Positions 17,560 to 28,622 are shown, counted from the stretch's first letter. The stretch: DNA of 64,000 nucleotides from Anthracocystis setariae (GCA_928724745.1 CAKMXJ010000006.1:806001-870000); one strand, 5' to 3'. Notes: generated by a model not told the origin, from the letters alone. Numbers and translations: made by a program.

Positions 17560-18849
17560 ATGATTTTGGCAAGGATGATAATCGGCAACGGTGTTTTCTT
17601 CGGCCTAGTGCCGCTGATCCTGCTTTCGATTGGTAGTTTGCAAGCTAGGTTGGTGCGACGCGTCTCACCAGCAAATGGGGACAAGATCAACAAGAACGAC
17701 GTCAAAGCGGGTTACGAATACATCGCTGCTCGCTATGCCACCTGGGCGGAAGAGAAGAAGCGAAACTTCATCTATGGCGAATTGAAGCTGGCTGGTGATT
17801 TTGCGGACAAATCGCCTCCCGCACCGACCCCAAAACGAGGCATGGTGATCAATCTCAACGCAGTGGGGGGATACCCAACGATGCTAGGCCAGACGTACAA
17901 TGCCCTTGTCAGCTTCGGCACCCCGGCCCAGTTCTTCAACTTGACAGCCGATACAGGCTCCATGCTCACCTGGGCCATCGCAGCCACTTGCACCGAACAG
18001 GACTGTCCAGGCGCAAACACCAAGAAGCTGTACCACGCTACCCAGTCCAGTACCAGCCAGGGTCGGCGTGACGACCATGAAGCGTACGGGGATGGCGAGA
18101 TGGACCTCCAGCTATTCACCGATGTAGTGAGGTTGGGCGAGATGGAAATCAAGAACGCCACGATCGGCGGAGCAAGCAAGACTTTTGCCAGAGACGGCAT
18201 GTTTCAGCACGACGGACTTCTGGGTCTAGGTCGCAAACTGAATGCTGACCCCGAGCCAGTCTTGGATACCATGGCGAAACAGGATCAGAATTTCGACGAA
18301 GTGATCGCGCTTGACTTTGGAGCAAGGGCAAGCATGGAGGTTGGGGGATACGATTTCGAGAAGTACACCAAGATGTCATTCTTCAAGGTGCAAGGCGACG
18401 ATGGGTGGTCGCTGTCGGAAAGTGTTGTCACAGCCGAAGGCGCTGCAAAGGTAGACAGCATGGATCTGTTGCTCGATTCGGGATCGTCGGTGGTGATGTT
18501 ACCAGCGTCACGCGTAGCTGCCATCATGGAACGACCTGGGATCACAGTGAACAAGACCGAGACGGAACCCATCGTGTATTCGATGCCATGCCAAACCGAG
18601 CTAGGCGTCGAGCTGGTACTTGCGGACGGGACCAAGATCCCGATTCGCGACGAGGACGTTTTGATGGAGAGCCATGATGCCACGATGCCCGGCTGTTTGA
18701 GTCTTCTGCTGGGCACGACCAACCCCTTCTTACCCGCTGTTGCCGGCATTCCTATGCTGAAAAGCGTCTACACGGTATTGCACAAAACGCCCGCAGGCGA
18801 TTCGATCGGTCTTGCTCCTCTGCAGCCAGTGAATGGAAAGCACGTGTAG
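17560..18849 (+). CDS. Secreted pepsin-like aspartic protease (family A1)
   Basis: 429 residues, one exon. The N-terminus has a hydrophobic signal segment (IIGNGVFFGLVPLILLSIGSLQA), so the protein is probably secreted or vacuolar; an in-frame Met at residue 6 is an alternative start. A propeptide-like region precedes the first catalytic motif ADTGSMLTW (Asp at about residue 131); the second is LLDSGSSVVM (Asp at about 306). The spacing fits a bilobal pepsin fold. A Cys pair near the first lobe (TCTEQDC) could form the usual small disulfide loop. It shows no C-terminal membrane anchor. The substrate is unknown. Confidence 0.85.
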   Translation: MILARMIIGNGVFFGLVPLILLSIGSLQARLVRRVSPANGDKINKNDVKAGYEYIAARYATWAEEKKRNFIYGELKLAGDFADKSPPAPTPKRGMVINLNAVGGYPTMLGQTYNALVSFGTPAQFFNLTADTGSMLTWAIAATCTEQDCPGANTKKLYHATQSSTSQGRRDDHEAYGDGEMDLQLFTDVVRLGEMEIKNATIGGASKTFARDGMFQHDGLLGLGRKLNADPEPVLDTMAKQDQNFDEVIALDFGARASMEVGGYDFEKYTKMSFFKVQGDDGWSLSESVVTAEGAAKVDSMDLLLDSGSSVVMLPASRVAAIMERPGITVNKTETEPIVYSMPCQTELGVELVLADGTKIPIRDEDVLMESHDATMPGCLSLLLGTTNPFLPAVAGIPMLKSVYTVLHKTPAGDSIGLAPLQPVNGKHV

Positions 18850-19697
18850 GGTCCAGGCGGTATTGGACATGTGCTCCCGAGGCACCGCGGGGGTCTACGG
18901 TGCTGTTGGTCACTCGTCAACGCATCGCCGCGGAACAACGCCATTTTTTTATGGAAAATGCCAATTTGTTCGGATAGGCTTGTTCCGAAATCGCTGCAAG
19001 TCGAGAGTGTGTGTGTCGAAATACAGTACTGTATGCTTGGCTTCAAGGATTTTAGAAGCTTTTTCTGAAAAATGACCGAAAAGTCGACACAATCTCGCGA
19101 GGATGCTCGGAAGGTGCGGTACTGCAGCCGCGATACGCGCGCTTCCACATTTTGATGCATCATTTTACGTACTTCTGCGGATAATTGATTTCATTATTGA
19201 CAAAGAAGTGGGCGCCTAACGAACGAACCGCCTTACACTGTGCTGCAGTTGCTGCTCGTTTGCTGCCAAGAAAAATCCCAGAGTAAAATTGAGCATTTCG
19301 ATTTCCGCCGCCGTTTTGACCCCAGCCAACACGGTCGGGTTCGCCGATATGCTGAGTCGAGCGAAATGTGTCGCTTTCCCACTCCACTTCGTCCCGTCAC
19401 ATCGTAGCCATCGGCCTTCGTTCCGATCAAGTGTGCTTGGCTCGACAGGGTCATCAACTCAGCCTTGAGAAAGGGATCGGCCTCTTCCCTCTACCACCAT
19501 CTTCATCTACTACAACGGTCTCGGTCCCTATCCCACCATAGACAATCTTTCATCGTGCTTCCACTTGCCGCCCAGATTGTTTTTGCTTGCGTCAAAATCC
19601 ACGCTCTTCCTGCTGCAACCATCGGTTCGCAGCTGCTTCTCATAGATCTGGCCTCGATGCTGCTGTTACCGTCATAAAAGCTCATCAGGCAATCAAC
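18850..19697. other. Intergenic region, ABC transporter promoter
   Basis: About 850 bp, with no gene recognised. The frame of the following transporter stays open upstream of its chosen ATG, but that part lacks protein character. Confidence 0.45.
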
Positions 19698-22600
19698 ATG
19701 CAATCCCATCAACAGGCCACCCGCGCCGTTGCGCGTCTCCCTTTCGAGGCTCACCAAACTCGACTACCTACGTTCTTCTACCTTTTCTCGTTTTGTCCAC
19801 CCGTGCCTTCGCTCGTCAAATCGCCTCGGGCCTTCTTCGAGCATCCAGGCGTTCTTTATGCCCTTGGCTTCCTTTCTGCCCTGCTGGCAGGATGTGGTAT
19901 GCCTGCACTCGACCTTCTCTACGGTATCTACACCAACAGAATCACCCCATCCGCCTCTAGCCCGCAAACCATTCGCGACGCTTCCTCGTACGTAGGATGG
20001 ATCATCACCATCGTCGGCTTTGTCGAATTCCTCCTTGCTTGGTGCTTCCTCTCCTGCTTCTCCACCGCCTCTTATCAACTCACTCAGCGATTGCGACACA
20101 CCTATGTCGCATCGGTCTTGGCCCAGGATGCTTCTCATTTCGATCTTCACGGCGCCGGAGAGATTGCCAACCGTGCCAGTAAAGACATCTCGGTCATTCG
20201 CGCCGGCTTTGGTGAGAAGATGGCCTACATCTGTTGGTCCGGTGCTACCCTCCTCGTCTCGGTCATCATTGGTTTCATCAAAGCACCAAGGATCGCAGGC
20301 GTCCTATTTGCCCTACTCCCTCTCACCATGTTCATCTTTGGCATCCTTGGCAAGGCTACCGAGATCGTCGGAGCACCGGCGCTTCGTATCGAAGCACGAT
20401 CCTCCACGTTCCTCGAGCAGGTCCTTGGCTCCGTTCGCGTGGTTCAGTCTTTCGGCATGGAGACTCAGCTACTCAATCGCTTCGATAAAGTCATGCTCAA
20501 GCCGCTGGAGAAGCTAGGCATGCGCAAGTCTGCCATTCGAGGCCTCGAGACAAGTGCAGTCTACTTTATGCTCAACATTACCTATTCCTTGGCCTTCTGG
20601 TGGGGCGCCATCAATGTTGCCGAAGGCAAGGTTCTTGTCGGAAATCTCTTGACCAGCTTCTGGAACTATCTCAACTCGTTGTTCTCGCTCGCCAACATCG
20701 TCCCCCACTTTGCTGGTGTCTTTGATGCCTTCACGGCGCTCAAGCAAGTCCGCCGGGCAATCGAGAGGGAGCCCAAGATCGACATTCGTAACGAGGATGG
20801 TCTTGTTCCTGCCACCGACGACAAGCACTGGTCACCTAGCTTCGAACTCGACCACGTCACCTTCTCCTACCCGCAGCGACCCAACGTTGCAAGTCTCAAG
20901 GGCGTCTCGATTCTGTTCCAGCCTGGCAAGATCACCGCCCTCGTCGGTCCTTCAGGTTCAGGCAAGTCCACCATCACGAGCTTGCTCCTCCGAGAGTATG
21001 ACCCAGAGACGGCCAACATCCCTCATCCGCATGACGAGCTTGATGACAGGGAGGCCAAGAAAGATCAGGAACCTAAAGAAGCCGACAAGGACGCATCAAA
21101 GAAAAAGTCGCTCTTCTCCAAGAAGTCGGTACAAAATTCGCCAAAGAGTGAGGACCTCGAGAAGTCCGATCCGAGCGATGATGCGGGCAAAGCCAGAGTC
21201 CAAGGCTCCGGCAAGGTCATCTTCGCTGGCCACGACGTTCGCCAAATCAACACCCGGTGGCTCCGATCCCAGATCGCCATTGTTCAGCAGCACCCACAGC
21301 TCTTTACCGCTTCCGTCTTCGAAAATGTGGCCACGGGCCTCTCCGGCACCGAATGGGAGTACCTTCCTGACGTTGATGGCAACCCGGACGCCGCTGGCCA
21401 TGATCCAGAAAGGACGCAAACCATTCGCGACAAAGTCATGCGAGCGCTGCAGAAGGCCGAGGCCTGGCATTTCGTGTCCAAACTTCCGCAAGGCATGGAC
21501 ACGCCCATCTCGGGTGGACGTACCGGTCTGCTTTCCGGTGGTCAACGCCAGCGTGTCGCGATCGCACGTGCTCTGGTGCGTGAGCCCCGCCTGCTGTGTT
21601 TGGACGAAGGCACCTCGGCGCTTGACTCTGACACCGAAAGCAAGATCAAGCTTGCTTTGCAAAGGGAGCAGGAAGAGCGCGGCATGACAACCATTTTGAT
21701 CGCCCATCGTCTTAGTACCATCGAGCACGCGGACCGCATCGTGGTGCTCAAGAATGGTCGTGTGATCGAGGAGGGCAATCACGATTCGCTCATGCAGAAG
21801 AAAGTGGCCGGAGACGGTGGGCTATACCGCAGCATGGTGATGCAACAGAGGCATCTCGCTGAGTTCGAGTCGGAGAATGATGGAAACGAGTCCGACCTCA
21901 AACCGGATGTCAGGACGGCAGGCACCGCTTCCAAGTCGATCTCAAAGTCGTCCACTGACTCTTCTGTCGCTGTATCGGATGTCAGCGAACAAGGAGAAAA
22001 AATGCAGGACGAAGACCTGGCCGGCTCGATGTACGCCTTGTCTGACGGCACCCGAACCAAAGTCGATGGCGCTTCGACAGTCTGCTCGACCTCGGTCCTG
22101 CCCCAGGAGCCGCTCAACAGGCAATCGTCCCGTCCAAGCGCACCGAGCCGACACCGCAACAGCCGCGCTTCCGACAACCCCTACCGCTCCTTTGCAGGAC
22201 GTGGCCAGCACGAGCATGCTCAAGAACTGACATCGAGGGATTCAGAAGTCGCCGTGCCCACCAACGCAGCTGCTGTCGTCCCAATGACGGCAGCCTCGGA
22301 GGACGCAAAGAGCATAGACAGCAAGCCGGGAAGTGTAAAGCTCAGCAAGATCGAGCGCAGGCAAGAAAATCGTCGCTTGCTGAAGACGTTGTGGCACTAC
22401 CTAAAAGATCAAAAGCTCTGGTTCTCTGTCGGCATCCTGGGATCCATCGCGGTCGGAGGAAGTTTCCCCATCGCCGGGTGGCTTACCGGTGGTGCGGTCA
22501 ACTCGCTCTCTATCGAGGGCGACAACGCGCGTCTGAAGCGTGAGACGAACCGATTTGCGCTATGGTTCCTCATCCTTGCACTTGTCGATATTGCGATCGT

Positions 22601-24149
22601 CTTGATCAGCAGCTTCGGTCTCGAGACCGCCTCGGAACATGTCATGAGGAAACTCAAAAAGGACGGCCTGTCGTCATTGATTCGACAAGAGATTGGCTTC
22701 TTCGATTCCGAGGAGCATGCCAGTGGAGCCATGAGCGCCGCAGTGTCTAGCCACCCGGCCAATGTCGCTGCTGCTACCGGCTTGGTGCTGGCTTCGGTTT
22801 TGATCTCGACCATCAATCTTTTGGGATCAATCATTCTCGCCCTTGTCCTCTCATGGAAGACCGCGGTGGTGTGTCTTCCTCCGATCTTGATCCTCTTCAT
22901 TTCGGGATGGCTCAACATCGTCATGCTGGAAAAGTACGAAAACGTGGCCCAGAAACCTGCGGATCGCGCTGCTTCGTACGTTTCTGAAAACGTGGATGCG
23001 ATCAAGACCGTCGCTGCGCTCGGAAGAGAGGCCGAGACTATGCGAGTGTTCGACGAGCGTGCCAAGGCCGACCCCAAGCGCACCCGGTACCTCATCTACG
23101 GAGCTGGAGGGTTCGCCGTGTCGCAAGCCATGGTTCTGCTGCTTTCGGCTCTGGTCTTCTACTGGGGCGGCAACCTCCTCAGCAAGCAGGAGGTCGACAT
23201 CACTGCACTCTACGCTTCATTCGAAGCTGTCATCATTGCCGCGTTCTCTGCAGGACGTCTTTTCACGTACGTTCCCGACTACGGGCGCGCTACCAACTCG
23301 TTCAAGACCGTCGCGAGCTGGATCAACCGCAAGCCACTCATCGCCGATACGACGGGATTGCCACCGCTGGACGAGGTATCTCGCGCCAAGGTTGAAGACG
23401 GCAGCTATGCTCTCGGCGACATTGTGCTGCGAGACGTTGAGCTTCGTTATCCTCAGCGACCCAACCATCCCGCCCTGAGGGAGCTCAACCTGACGATCCC
23501 TGCCGGCAAGAGTGTCGCTTTCTGCGGTACATCTGGTTCGGGCAAGAGTTCGATCTTGGCTCTGCTTCAGCGATTCTACGACCCTTGCCAGGGCAGCATC
23601 GAGTTTGGCGGGGTGAATGTGCGTCAGGTGCGCATCGAAGTTTTGCGCAAGCAGATGGCGTACGTGTCGCAAGATCCGATCTTGTACGAAGGTACGATCC
23701 GGTGGAATTTGTCGTTGGGAGCTAATGATCCCGAATTGGTGACGCAACAGGAGCTGGAGAAGGCGTGTGAGGATGCTTACATCCTGGACTTTGTGCGGGG
23801 ATTGCCGGACGGGTTTGACACCGAGATTGGGTTCAAGGGGTCGCAGTTGTCGGGAGGGCAGAAGCAGCGTTTGTGCATTGCGCGTGCGTTGCTGAGGGAT
23901 CCCAAAGTTTTGTTGCTGGATGAAGCGACGTCGGCGTTGGATGCCGAGTCTGAGATTCAGGTGCAGAGGGCGTTGGATCGGGCGGCTTTGAACCGGACTA
24001 CGGTGACGATCGCACATCGATTGAGTAGTTTGAGGAAGTGCGATCTGATCTTTGTCGTCGAGGATGGCAATATTAGGGAGTGCGGTACTCATGCAGATCT
24101 CATCGCGAGCGCGGGAAGGTATAGGGAGTTGATGGAGCTTCAACTTTAA
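19698..24149 (+). CDS. ABCB-type full ABC transporter (MDR/Ste6-like)
   Basis: 1483 residues from the ATG at 19698; an upstream in-frame ATG at 19587 would add 37 residues of unlikely composition. Architecture is TMD1-NBD1-TMD2-NBD2. NBD1 has Walker A GPSGSGKST (about 417-425), signature LLSGGQRQR and Walker B LLCLDEGTSALD. NBD2 has Walker A GTSGSGKSS (about 1277-1285), signature QLSGGQKQR and LLLDEATSALD. Both domains look ATPase-competent, although NBD1 has Gly for Ala after the catalytic Glu. An unusual ~70-residue Lys/Asp/Ser-rich insert sits in NBD1 between Walker A and the Q-loop. The inter-half linker is long and Ser-rich, likely a regulatory region. It is a plasma- or endomembrane exporter; the substrate could be drugs, lipids or a lipopeptide pheromone and cannot be decided from sequence. 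Confidence 0.9.
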   Translation: MQSHQQATRAVARLPFEAHQTRLPTFFYLFSFCPPVPSLVKSPRAFFEHPGVLYALGFLSALLAGCGMPALDLLYGIYTNRITPSASSPQTIRDASSYVGWIITIVGFVEFLLAWCFLSCFSTASYQLTQRLRHTYVASVLAQDASHFDLHGAGEIANRASKDISVIRAGFGEKMAYICWSGATLLVSVIIGFIKAPRIAGVLFALLPLTMFIFGILGKATEIVGAPALRIEARSSTFLEQVLGSVRVVQSFGMETQLLNRFDKVMLKPLEKLGMRKSAIRGLETSAVYFMLNITYSLAFWWGAINVAEGKVLVGNLLTSFWNYLNSLFSLANIVPHFAGVFDAFTALKQVRRAIEREPKIDIRNEDGLVPATDDKHWSPSFELDHVTFSYPQRPNVASLKGVSILFQPGKITALVGPSGSGKSTITSLLLREYDPETANIPHPHDELDDREAKKDQEPKEADKDASKKKSLFSKKSVQNSPKSEDLEKSDPSDDAGKARVQGSGKVIFAGHDVRQINTRWLRSQIAIVQQHPQLFTASVFENVATGLSGTEWEYLPDVDGNPDAAGHDPERTQTIRDKVMRALQKAEAWHFVSKLPQGMDTPISGGRTGLLSGGQRQRVAIARALVREPRLLCLDEGTSALDSDTESKIKLALQREQEERGMTTILIAHRLSTIEHADRIVVLKNGRVIEEGNHDSLMQKKVAGDGGLYRSMVMQQRHLAEFESENDGNESDLKPDVRTAGTASKSISKSSTDSSVAVSDVSEQGEKMQDEDLAGSMYALSDGTRTKVDGASTVCSTSVLPQEPLNRQSSRPSAPSRHRNSRASDNPYRSFAGRGQHEHAQELTSRDSEVAVPTNAAAVVPMTAASEDAKSIDSKPGSVKLSKIERRQENRRLLKTLWHYLKDQKLWFSVGILGSIAVGGSFPIAGWLTGGAVNSLSIEGDNARLKRETNRFALWFLILALVDIAIVLISSFGLETASEHVMRKLKKDGLSSLIRQEIGFFDSEEHASGAMSAAVSSHPANVAAATGLVLASVLISTINLLGSIILALVLSWKTAVVCLPPILILFISGWLNIVMLEKYENVAQKPADRAASYVSENVDAIKTVAALGREAETMRVFDERAKADPKRTRYLIYGAGGFAVSQAMVLLLSALVFYWGGNLLSKQEVDITALYASFEAVIIAAFSAGRLFTYVPDYGRATNSFKTVASWINRKPLIADTTGLPPLDEVSRAKVEDGSYALGDIVLRDVELRYPQRPNHPALRELNLTIPAGKSVAFCGTSGSGKSSILALLQRFYDPCQGSIEFGGVNVRQVRIEVLRKQMAYVSQDPILYEGTIRWNLSLGANDPELVTQQELEKACEDAYILDFVRGLPDGFDTEIGFKGSQLSGGQKQRLCIARALLRDPKVLLLDEATSALDAESEIQVQRALDRAALNRTTVTIAHRLSSLRKCDLIFVVEDGNIRECGTHADLIASAGRYRELMELQL

Positions 24150-24572
24150 CATTAAGGGGGTGGGGAGGCATTTGCGTATGTTACACTGTAGAGACTTTCA
24201 CTGTTTGAATGGAGGGTGTGAGTTTGATGAGATCGTCGTGTGGGGTGGTGTGAGAGTGTTGTTTGGGACGGGGGGGGGGGTGGATGAGTGTTTGGTTGGA
24301 ATGTGATGCTTCAGGACATTACGAAGGGCACAAAGGTGTGGACTTGGTCACAGGAGACGAGAGGGTCAATGATTGCAACACGAGGAGACTGGGATGGATT
24401 TGTGATGCGGCTTTGAAACGAACGAACAAATACAGATAGATGGGGATTGATTGATGGACTGTGGATGGGGAGGAAAGCAAGAAGAGAGAGATTGCTGAGC
24501 AAAGGATTGCCGCGCCATGGCATTTTTGTTCTTTTGTTCTTTTTTTTTGTTTTGAAGGAAAGAAATCTTGGT
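24150..24572. other. Convergent 3' intergenic region
   Basis: Spacer between the ABC transporter and eIF2-beta stop codons. It has a G9 run near 24271 and a T-run near 24540. No gene. Confidence 0.55.
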
Positions 24573-25625
24573 TTAGGCACCTGCGGCGGCTCTGGTCTTT
24601 GAACGTTTGCCAGTCTGAGCCTGGAAACCGCTCTTGATGGCGCTGACGGAACGCTGCGAGCCACACTTTTCGCAGGTGACAAAGAAGATACGGTTTTCCT
24701 TGGTAAGCTTGGTTTCGGGTCGTTTGCACGTCTTGCAGATGACGTATTCGGTGATGTATCGACGGAGCACGTTTTCGATCTGCTTTGGTTGGAAACGACC
24801 ACGGATGACAAGACGCTGCGACCCATCGACGGAACCGATAGTACCCAACTCGGCGAACAGGAACTGGATGACGTGCTCGGGTTGACGATGCATACGCTTG
24901 CAAATATCGACGACGTTGGCGAACACGGTCTTCTTGGATCCATCCCTTGCGACCTGAGGCGGAACCATGGTGAACTTCTTCTTGTCGCCAGAGAGCGCGG
25001 GGTTTTGAGCACGCAGCGTCTTGAAGACACGACCAAGGAGTTCCTGATATGAGTAGTCACGGTCTGTGCCCTGCCATGCCTCGACGCCGTCGTCCTTTGC
25101 GGGAGCGTCTGCGTCGTCTGCTGCATCCTGTGCAAAGGGGTTTTCACCGAGTTCTTCGTCGTCCGCCTCGACGTATGCGTCGTTGGTGGTGGCCTCTGCG
25201 TCGTCATCCTTGTCGTCCGCCTCGCCAATCTCCTTTTCAAATGCATCGAGGTCAAGAGCCACCTTCTTCTTGGATTTTTTCTTCTTCTTCAACTCGCCAA
25301 ACTGTAGAGATCGAGGCATGTAAAAGAGTGGAATGGCAATGTCAGTTGAGAACCAAGAATTAGAGAACCGAAGCGTCGATGGCTGGGGCATGGTGGAAAA
25401 GGATTTTGGAATACTGACGTTGAGCTCGTCATCCTCTGCGGCGGGTGCCGATTCGTCCGCAGCGCCATCTGCAACGTCTTTGGACTCGGATTCATCGAGA
25501 TCGAGGTCAAGGTCAAGCTTCTTCTTGTCCTTCTTCTTCTTCTTCATACCGCCGAAGAGGTCTGCGGAATCCTGCTGCTGCTCGCCCGAATCGGCAGCGG
25601 CGTTTTTGAGCTCAGCGTCGGACAT
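24573..25625 (-). CDS. SUI3: Translation initiation factor eIF2 subunit beta
   Basis: 311 residues from two exons (25625-25419 and 25301-24573) joined across a 117-bp intron (25302-25418; donor GTCAGT, acceptor CTACAG). It is part of eIF2, which delivers initiator Met-tRNA to the 40S subunit in the cytoplasm. The N-terminal half carries the Lys blocks ([12 protein letters not shown] and [11 protein letters not shown]) that bind eIF5 and eIF2B-epsilon, with acidic stretches between. The C-terminal half has the conserved core ([19 protein letters not shown]) and a zinc ribbon CKTC…CEKC followed by the usual basic tail. The intron length is a multiple of three and free of stops, so a retained-intron form would still be open. 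Confidence 0.95.
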   Translation of the reverse strand: MSDAELKNAAADSGEQQQDSADLFGGMKKKKKDKKKLDLDLDLDESESKDVADGAADESAPAAEDDELNVSIPKSFSTMPQPSTLRFSNSWFSTDIAIPLFYMPRSLQFGELKKKKKSKKKVALDLDAFEKEIGEADDKDDDAEATTNDAYVEADDEELGENPFAQDAADDADAPAKDDGVEAWQGTDRDYSYQELLGRVFKTLRAQNPALSGDKKKFTMVPPQVARDGSKKTVFANVVDICKRMHRQPEHVIQFLFAELGTIGSVDGSQRLVIRGRFQPKQIENVLRRYITEYVICKTCKRPETKLTKENRIFFVTCEKCGSQRSVSAIKSGFQAQTGKRSKTRAAAGA

Positions 25626-26631
25626 GTTGGCTGAGTAGTATGAGTGGATGCGAATGCGGTTGTGGTTGTCGACTCGTTGTTGGGGGGTTGTTCTGAAAGG
25701 CAGATGTTGGCCAGAAGGATGGTGAATAGTGTACGTGGCCGATGCGAAATGCAGATGTTGGCTGCTTTGTTGTGTTGTACAAAAGTGGATACGAACAACT
25801 TTTCTAGGGTCAAGAGCAGGATATCGACGATGGTAGCGTGTGGAGCCGATGCGAACGAAGAGTGATATCAAACCAAAAGGTGTCGTTTTCTGCAAAGTTG
25901 GATTGACTCACACACGCGCACACGAGCAACCGACTTACTCTTTCTTCTTCTTCTCTTGGTTTGCTGCTGCACGAATTTTCGATTGGACGCAGAGAGGCAG
26001 AATTGAGAACTGAGCCACGCCTTGGGCAAAGCTTTTTGGTGGTGCATCACTCTGACCTTTTCTTCTAGTAATTGGGCTTTTGGGTTGTTTCGCGCGATAA
26101 AGAAAGAAAGGCTTAAACAGGACTAGTCATTTGAATTGTGATCGATTAAGTATAGCGAGTTGTATTGGCACAATTAAATTTGAGAATACGTTTTAAATTC
26201 AAGACCACTTGCCCTCCTTAAGCCAACCTGGATCTCGAGTTGAAGACAAGAAATCGGGCAAGCTTCCCAATTGAAATGTTGATTTCAAGAGAAATATCAG
26301 GAAGAAGCCGGAACCGAATTGGCACTTTGAACGCAGAGGCCAGCCAGAAGCAAAGCAAAGCAAACCAAACCAGCGAATTCTCAGTTCAGACTTTGGCAAC
26401 GGAAGAAATCGAGGTGTGAGAGAGAGAGAGAGAGCAGCAGAGCAGCAGAGCAGCAGAGTGAGCAGCGGTGCGGTCGCACTTGACACTCTGCAGTCAGTCG
26501 CTCGCAGTGGGACATCAACAGTCCAACGCCATCTCGAAATCGCGCTCATCGTCATCCTTTCCTGCCTCGTTTCACCTATCCATCTCGACCTCCTCTTTCC
26601 TCCTCACCTATTTGTATTGCTTTGTTCCAAA
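25626..26631. other. Divergent promoter between SUI3 and ATP3
   Basis: About 1 kb between two head-to-head housekeeping genes. It has a short (GA)n run near 26420 and an imperfect (AGCAG)n tract near 26433-26465. No gene recognised. Confidence 0.55.
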
Positions 26632-27971
26632 ATGGCGATGCTTCCTCGTGCTGCCCGTCCCGCCATGGCGGCTCTCAACTCGGCCGCCCCCATCGCAATG
26701 GCTGCTCGTGCCGGCTTCCACTCTTCCTCCGCTCACGCCGCTCCTCTTCGTGAGACCGAGCAGCGTATCAAGTCGGTCAAGAACATCGAAAAGATCACCA
26801 AGGTAGGTTTCCCTTTTTTCACCATACCATCCAACAACAGTCAGTACAACACTTGGCAATTCGCAATCACTACCGCAACCGCACTTGCATCCATAACCAC
26901 AACCACAACCACAACCTCGAAATGCGCTGCAACGCCAGTTTCACACAAGATAGGCCAACAGACAAGTCTCAACAACTATCTTCCAACGTCGCCTATCAGC
27001 GCTACCCCGACTGCTGCATCTGCATCCATTCTTATTCCGTCCGATCTTCGAACAACATGTTGACTTTTGCAACCATGCGCACACTGCCTTGATCTCAACC
27101 TCCCACAGTCCATGAAGATGATTGCATCCACCAAGCTCAACAAGGCTCAGCGTGCCATGGCTGCTGCCAAGGCTTACGGCGAAGCCAACAACGGTAAGTT
27201 TGGAGCTCCTTTCCAATGCCATCTCGCCAATCCATGTCACTGCTTCTCTAAACATTTCTCGCCTCTCGCTCTTCCCAAACATCAACAGAGATCTTCATCA
27301 ACTCCGAGGCTGTCGCTCCCGAAGGTGGCCGTCAGCTCTTCATCGTCGTCTCCTCCGACAAGGGTCTTTGCGGTGGTATCCACTCTTCCGTCACCAAGCG
27401 CACCAAGGCCGAGTTCAAGAAGCTCGGTGAAGCTGCCGGCGCTGCCGACGCCTCCGAGGGCCCCGCCGTCGTTGTTCTCGGCGAAAAGTCCAAGGCTCAG
27501 CTCGGCCGTTCCCTCCCCAAGAACCTCGCGCTCTCCTTCAACCAGATCGGCAAGGATGTCCCCACCTTTGCCGACGCCTCCGCCATCGCCGACCAGATCA
27601 TCAAGTCTGACCTCAAGTTCGACAAGGTCAACCTCGTCTACAACAAGTACGTCTCGGCTCTTTCCTTCGAGTCGGACGTCATCGAGGTCTTCTCCGAGGA
27701 CGCTCTGCGCAACGCCGCCCAGTTCAAGCTCTACGAGCAGGAGGACGATGTCACCAAGGACCTCGCCGAGTTCTCGTTTGCCAACGCCATCTACGCCGCG
27801 CTCGTCGAGGGTCACGCTTCCGAGATCAACTCCAAGCGTAACGCCATGGACAACGCTTCCAAGAACGCCGGTGACATGATCTCGTCGCTCAACATGATTT
27901 ACAACCGTGGTCGACAGGCTGCCATTACCAACGATCTCGTCGACATTATCACCGGTGCTTCCGCTCTTTAA
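26632..27971 (+). CDS. ATP3: Mitochondrial F1-ATP synthase subunit gamma
   Basis: 312 residues from three exons: 26632-26802, 27109-27193 and 27289-27971, with introns beginning GTAGGT and GTAAGT and ending CACAG and AACAG. The frame stays in phase across both. It is the rotating central stalk of the F1Fo ATP synthase in the mitochondrial matrix. The N-terminal ~40 residues are Ala/Arg-rich with no acidic residue until RETEQ, as in a matrix-targeting peptide. The mature part starts with the family's N-terminal helix (RIKSVKNIEKITKSMKMIASTKL) and ends with the C-terminal helix (GDMISSLNMIYNRGRQAAITNDLVDIITGASAL), which form the coiled-coil shaft. Length fits the family. The first intron (306 bp) is long compared with other introns in this window. 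Confidence 0.96.
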
Positions 27972-28511
27972 ACGTTGTACCAAGCTCAAAACGTTTGTTC
28001 GGCGGTGATCGAAGGCCGCATAGATAGGTTGCATTTAATATCGTAAGCAACAACAACAACACTGATGCCCCATTGAACCCAACAGCCTGTTTGTCTGCCA
28101 GTGTTCTCCATAGCCGACTGGATGTTTTCGTCCTCGTCATCGGCGTTTTTATCCACTTGCATCCGTGGCCCAAGGCAGACTCGCAATGGTCGTGTGAGGG
28201 GCGCCATGCTGAATTGTCATGTTGCGCCATTGTTCGAGACTGTGCGAGAGCAACGAGCTGTGATCCAACCGCCAGACGTCGTCATCGAACAGATCAATCA
28301 TTGCATCGTTGCGAGATATTCTGTGTCACGAAATGAGCAGGAGCGCTCTTTCTACAGTCTCTCGCATCTTGTCGACCTTTGATCAACAGCGCCTGTATTG
28401 ATTGTCGCTGCTGTGTCCTCCCATATTGAAGCTCTCGGGTGGGCTCAAAGCTTGAGCAGGAATGGTGGCAGCCGATATATGTGCTACCGGCGGACGCATT
28501 ACTAACATATA
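27972..28511. other. Intergenic region
   Basis: 540 bp between ATP3 and the tRNA gene. Nothing recognised. Confidence 0.5.
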
Positions 28512-28622
28512 GCTTCGTTAGCGTAGTTGGATTATCGCATCCGTCTAATACACGGTGCCTCAGGTTATTCTGAGTTCTTAGCTTACAACGGAAGGTCACT
28601 GGTTCGAGCCCAGTACGGAGCA
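28512..28622 (+). tRNA. tRNA-Ile (anticodon AAT) with a 36-nt intron
   Basis: The acceptor arms GCTTCGT/ACGGAGC pair fully (one G-T), the anticodon stem is TCCGT/ACGGA, and the T arm is ACTGG-TTCGAGC-CCAGT. The 5' half is 28512-28550, the intron 28551-28586 and the 3' half 28587-28622. The loop reads C-T-A-A-T-A, giving anticodon AAT; the intron contains ATT, complementary to it. The D stem has one T-T mismatch. A T-run directly downstream suits Pol III termination. The cloverleaf is certain; the isotype is inferred from the anticodon alone, and the GCTTC…GGAGC acceptor also resembles elongator tRNA-Met. Confidence 0.8.
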
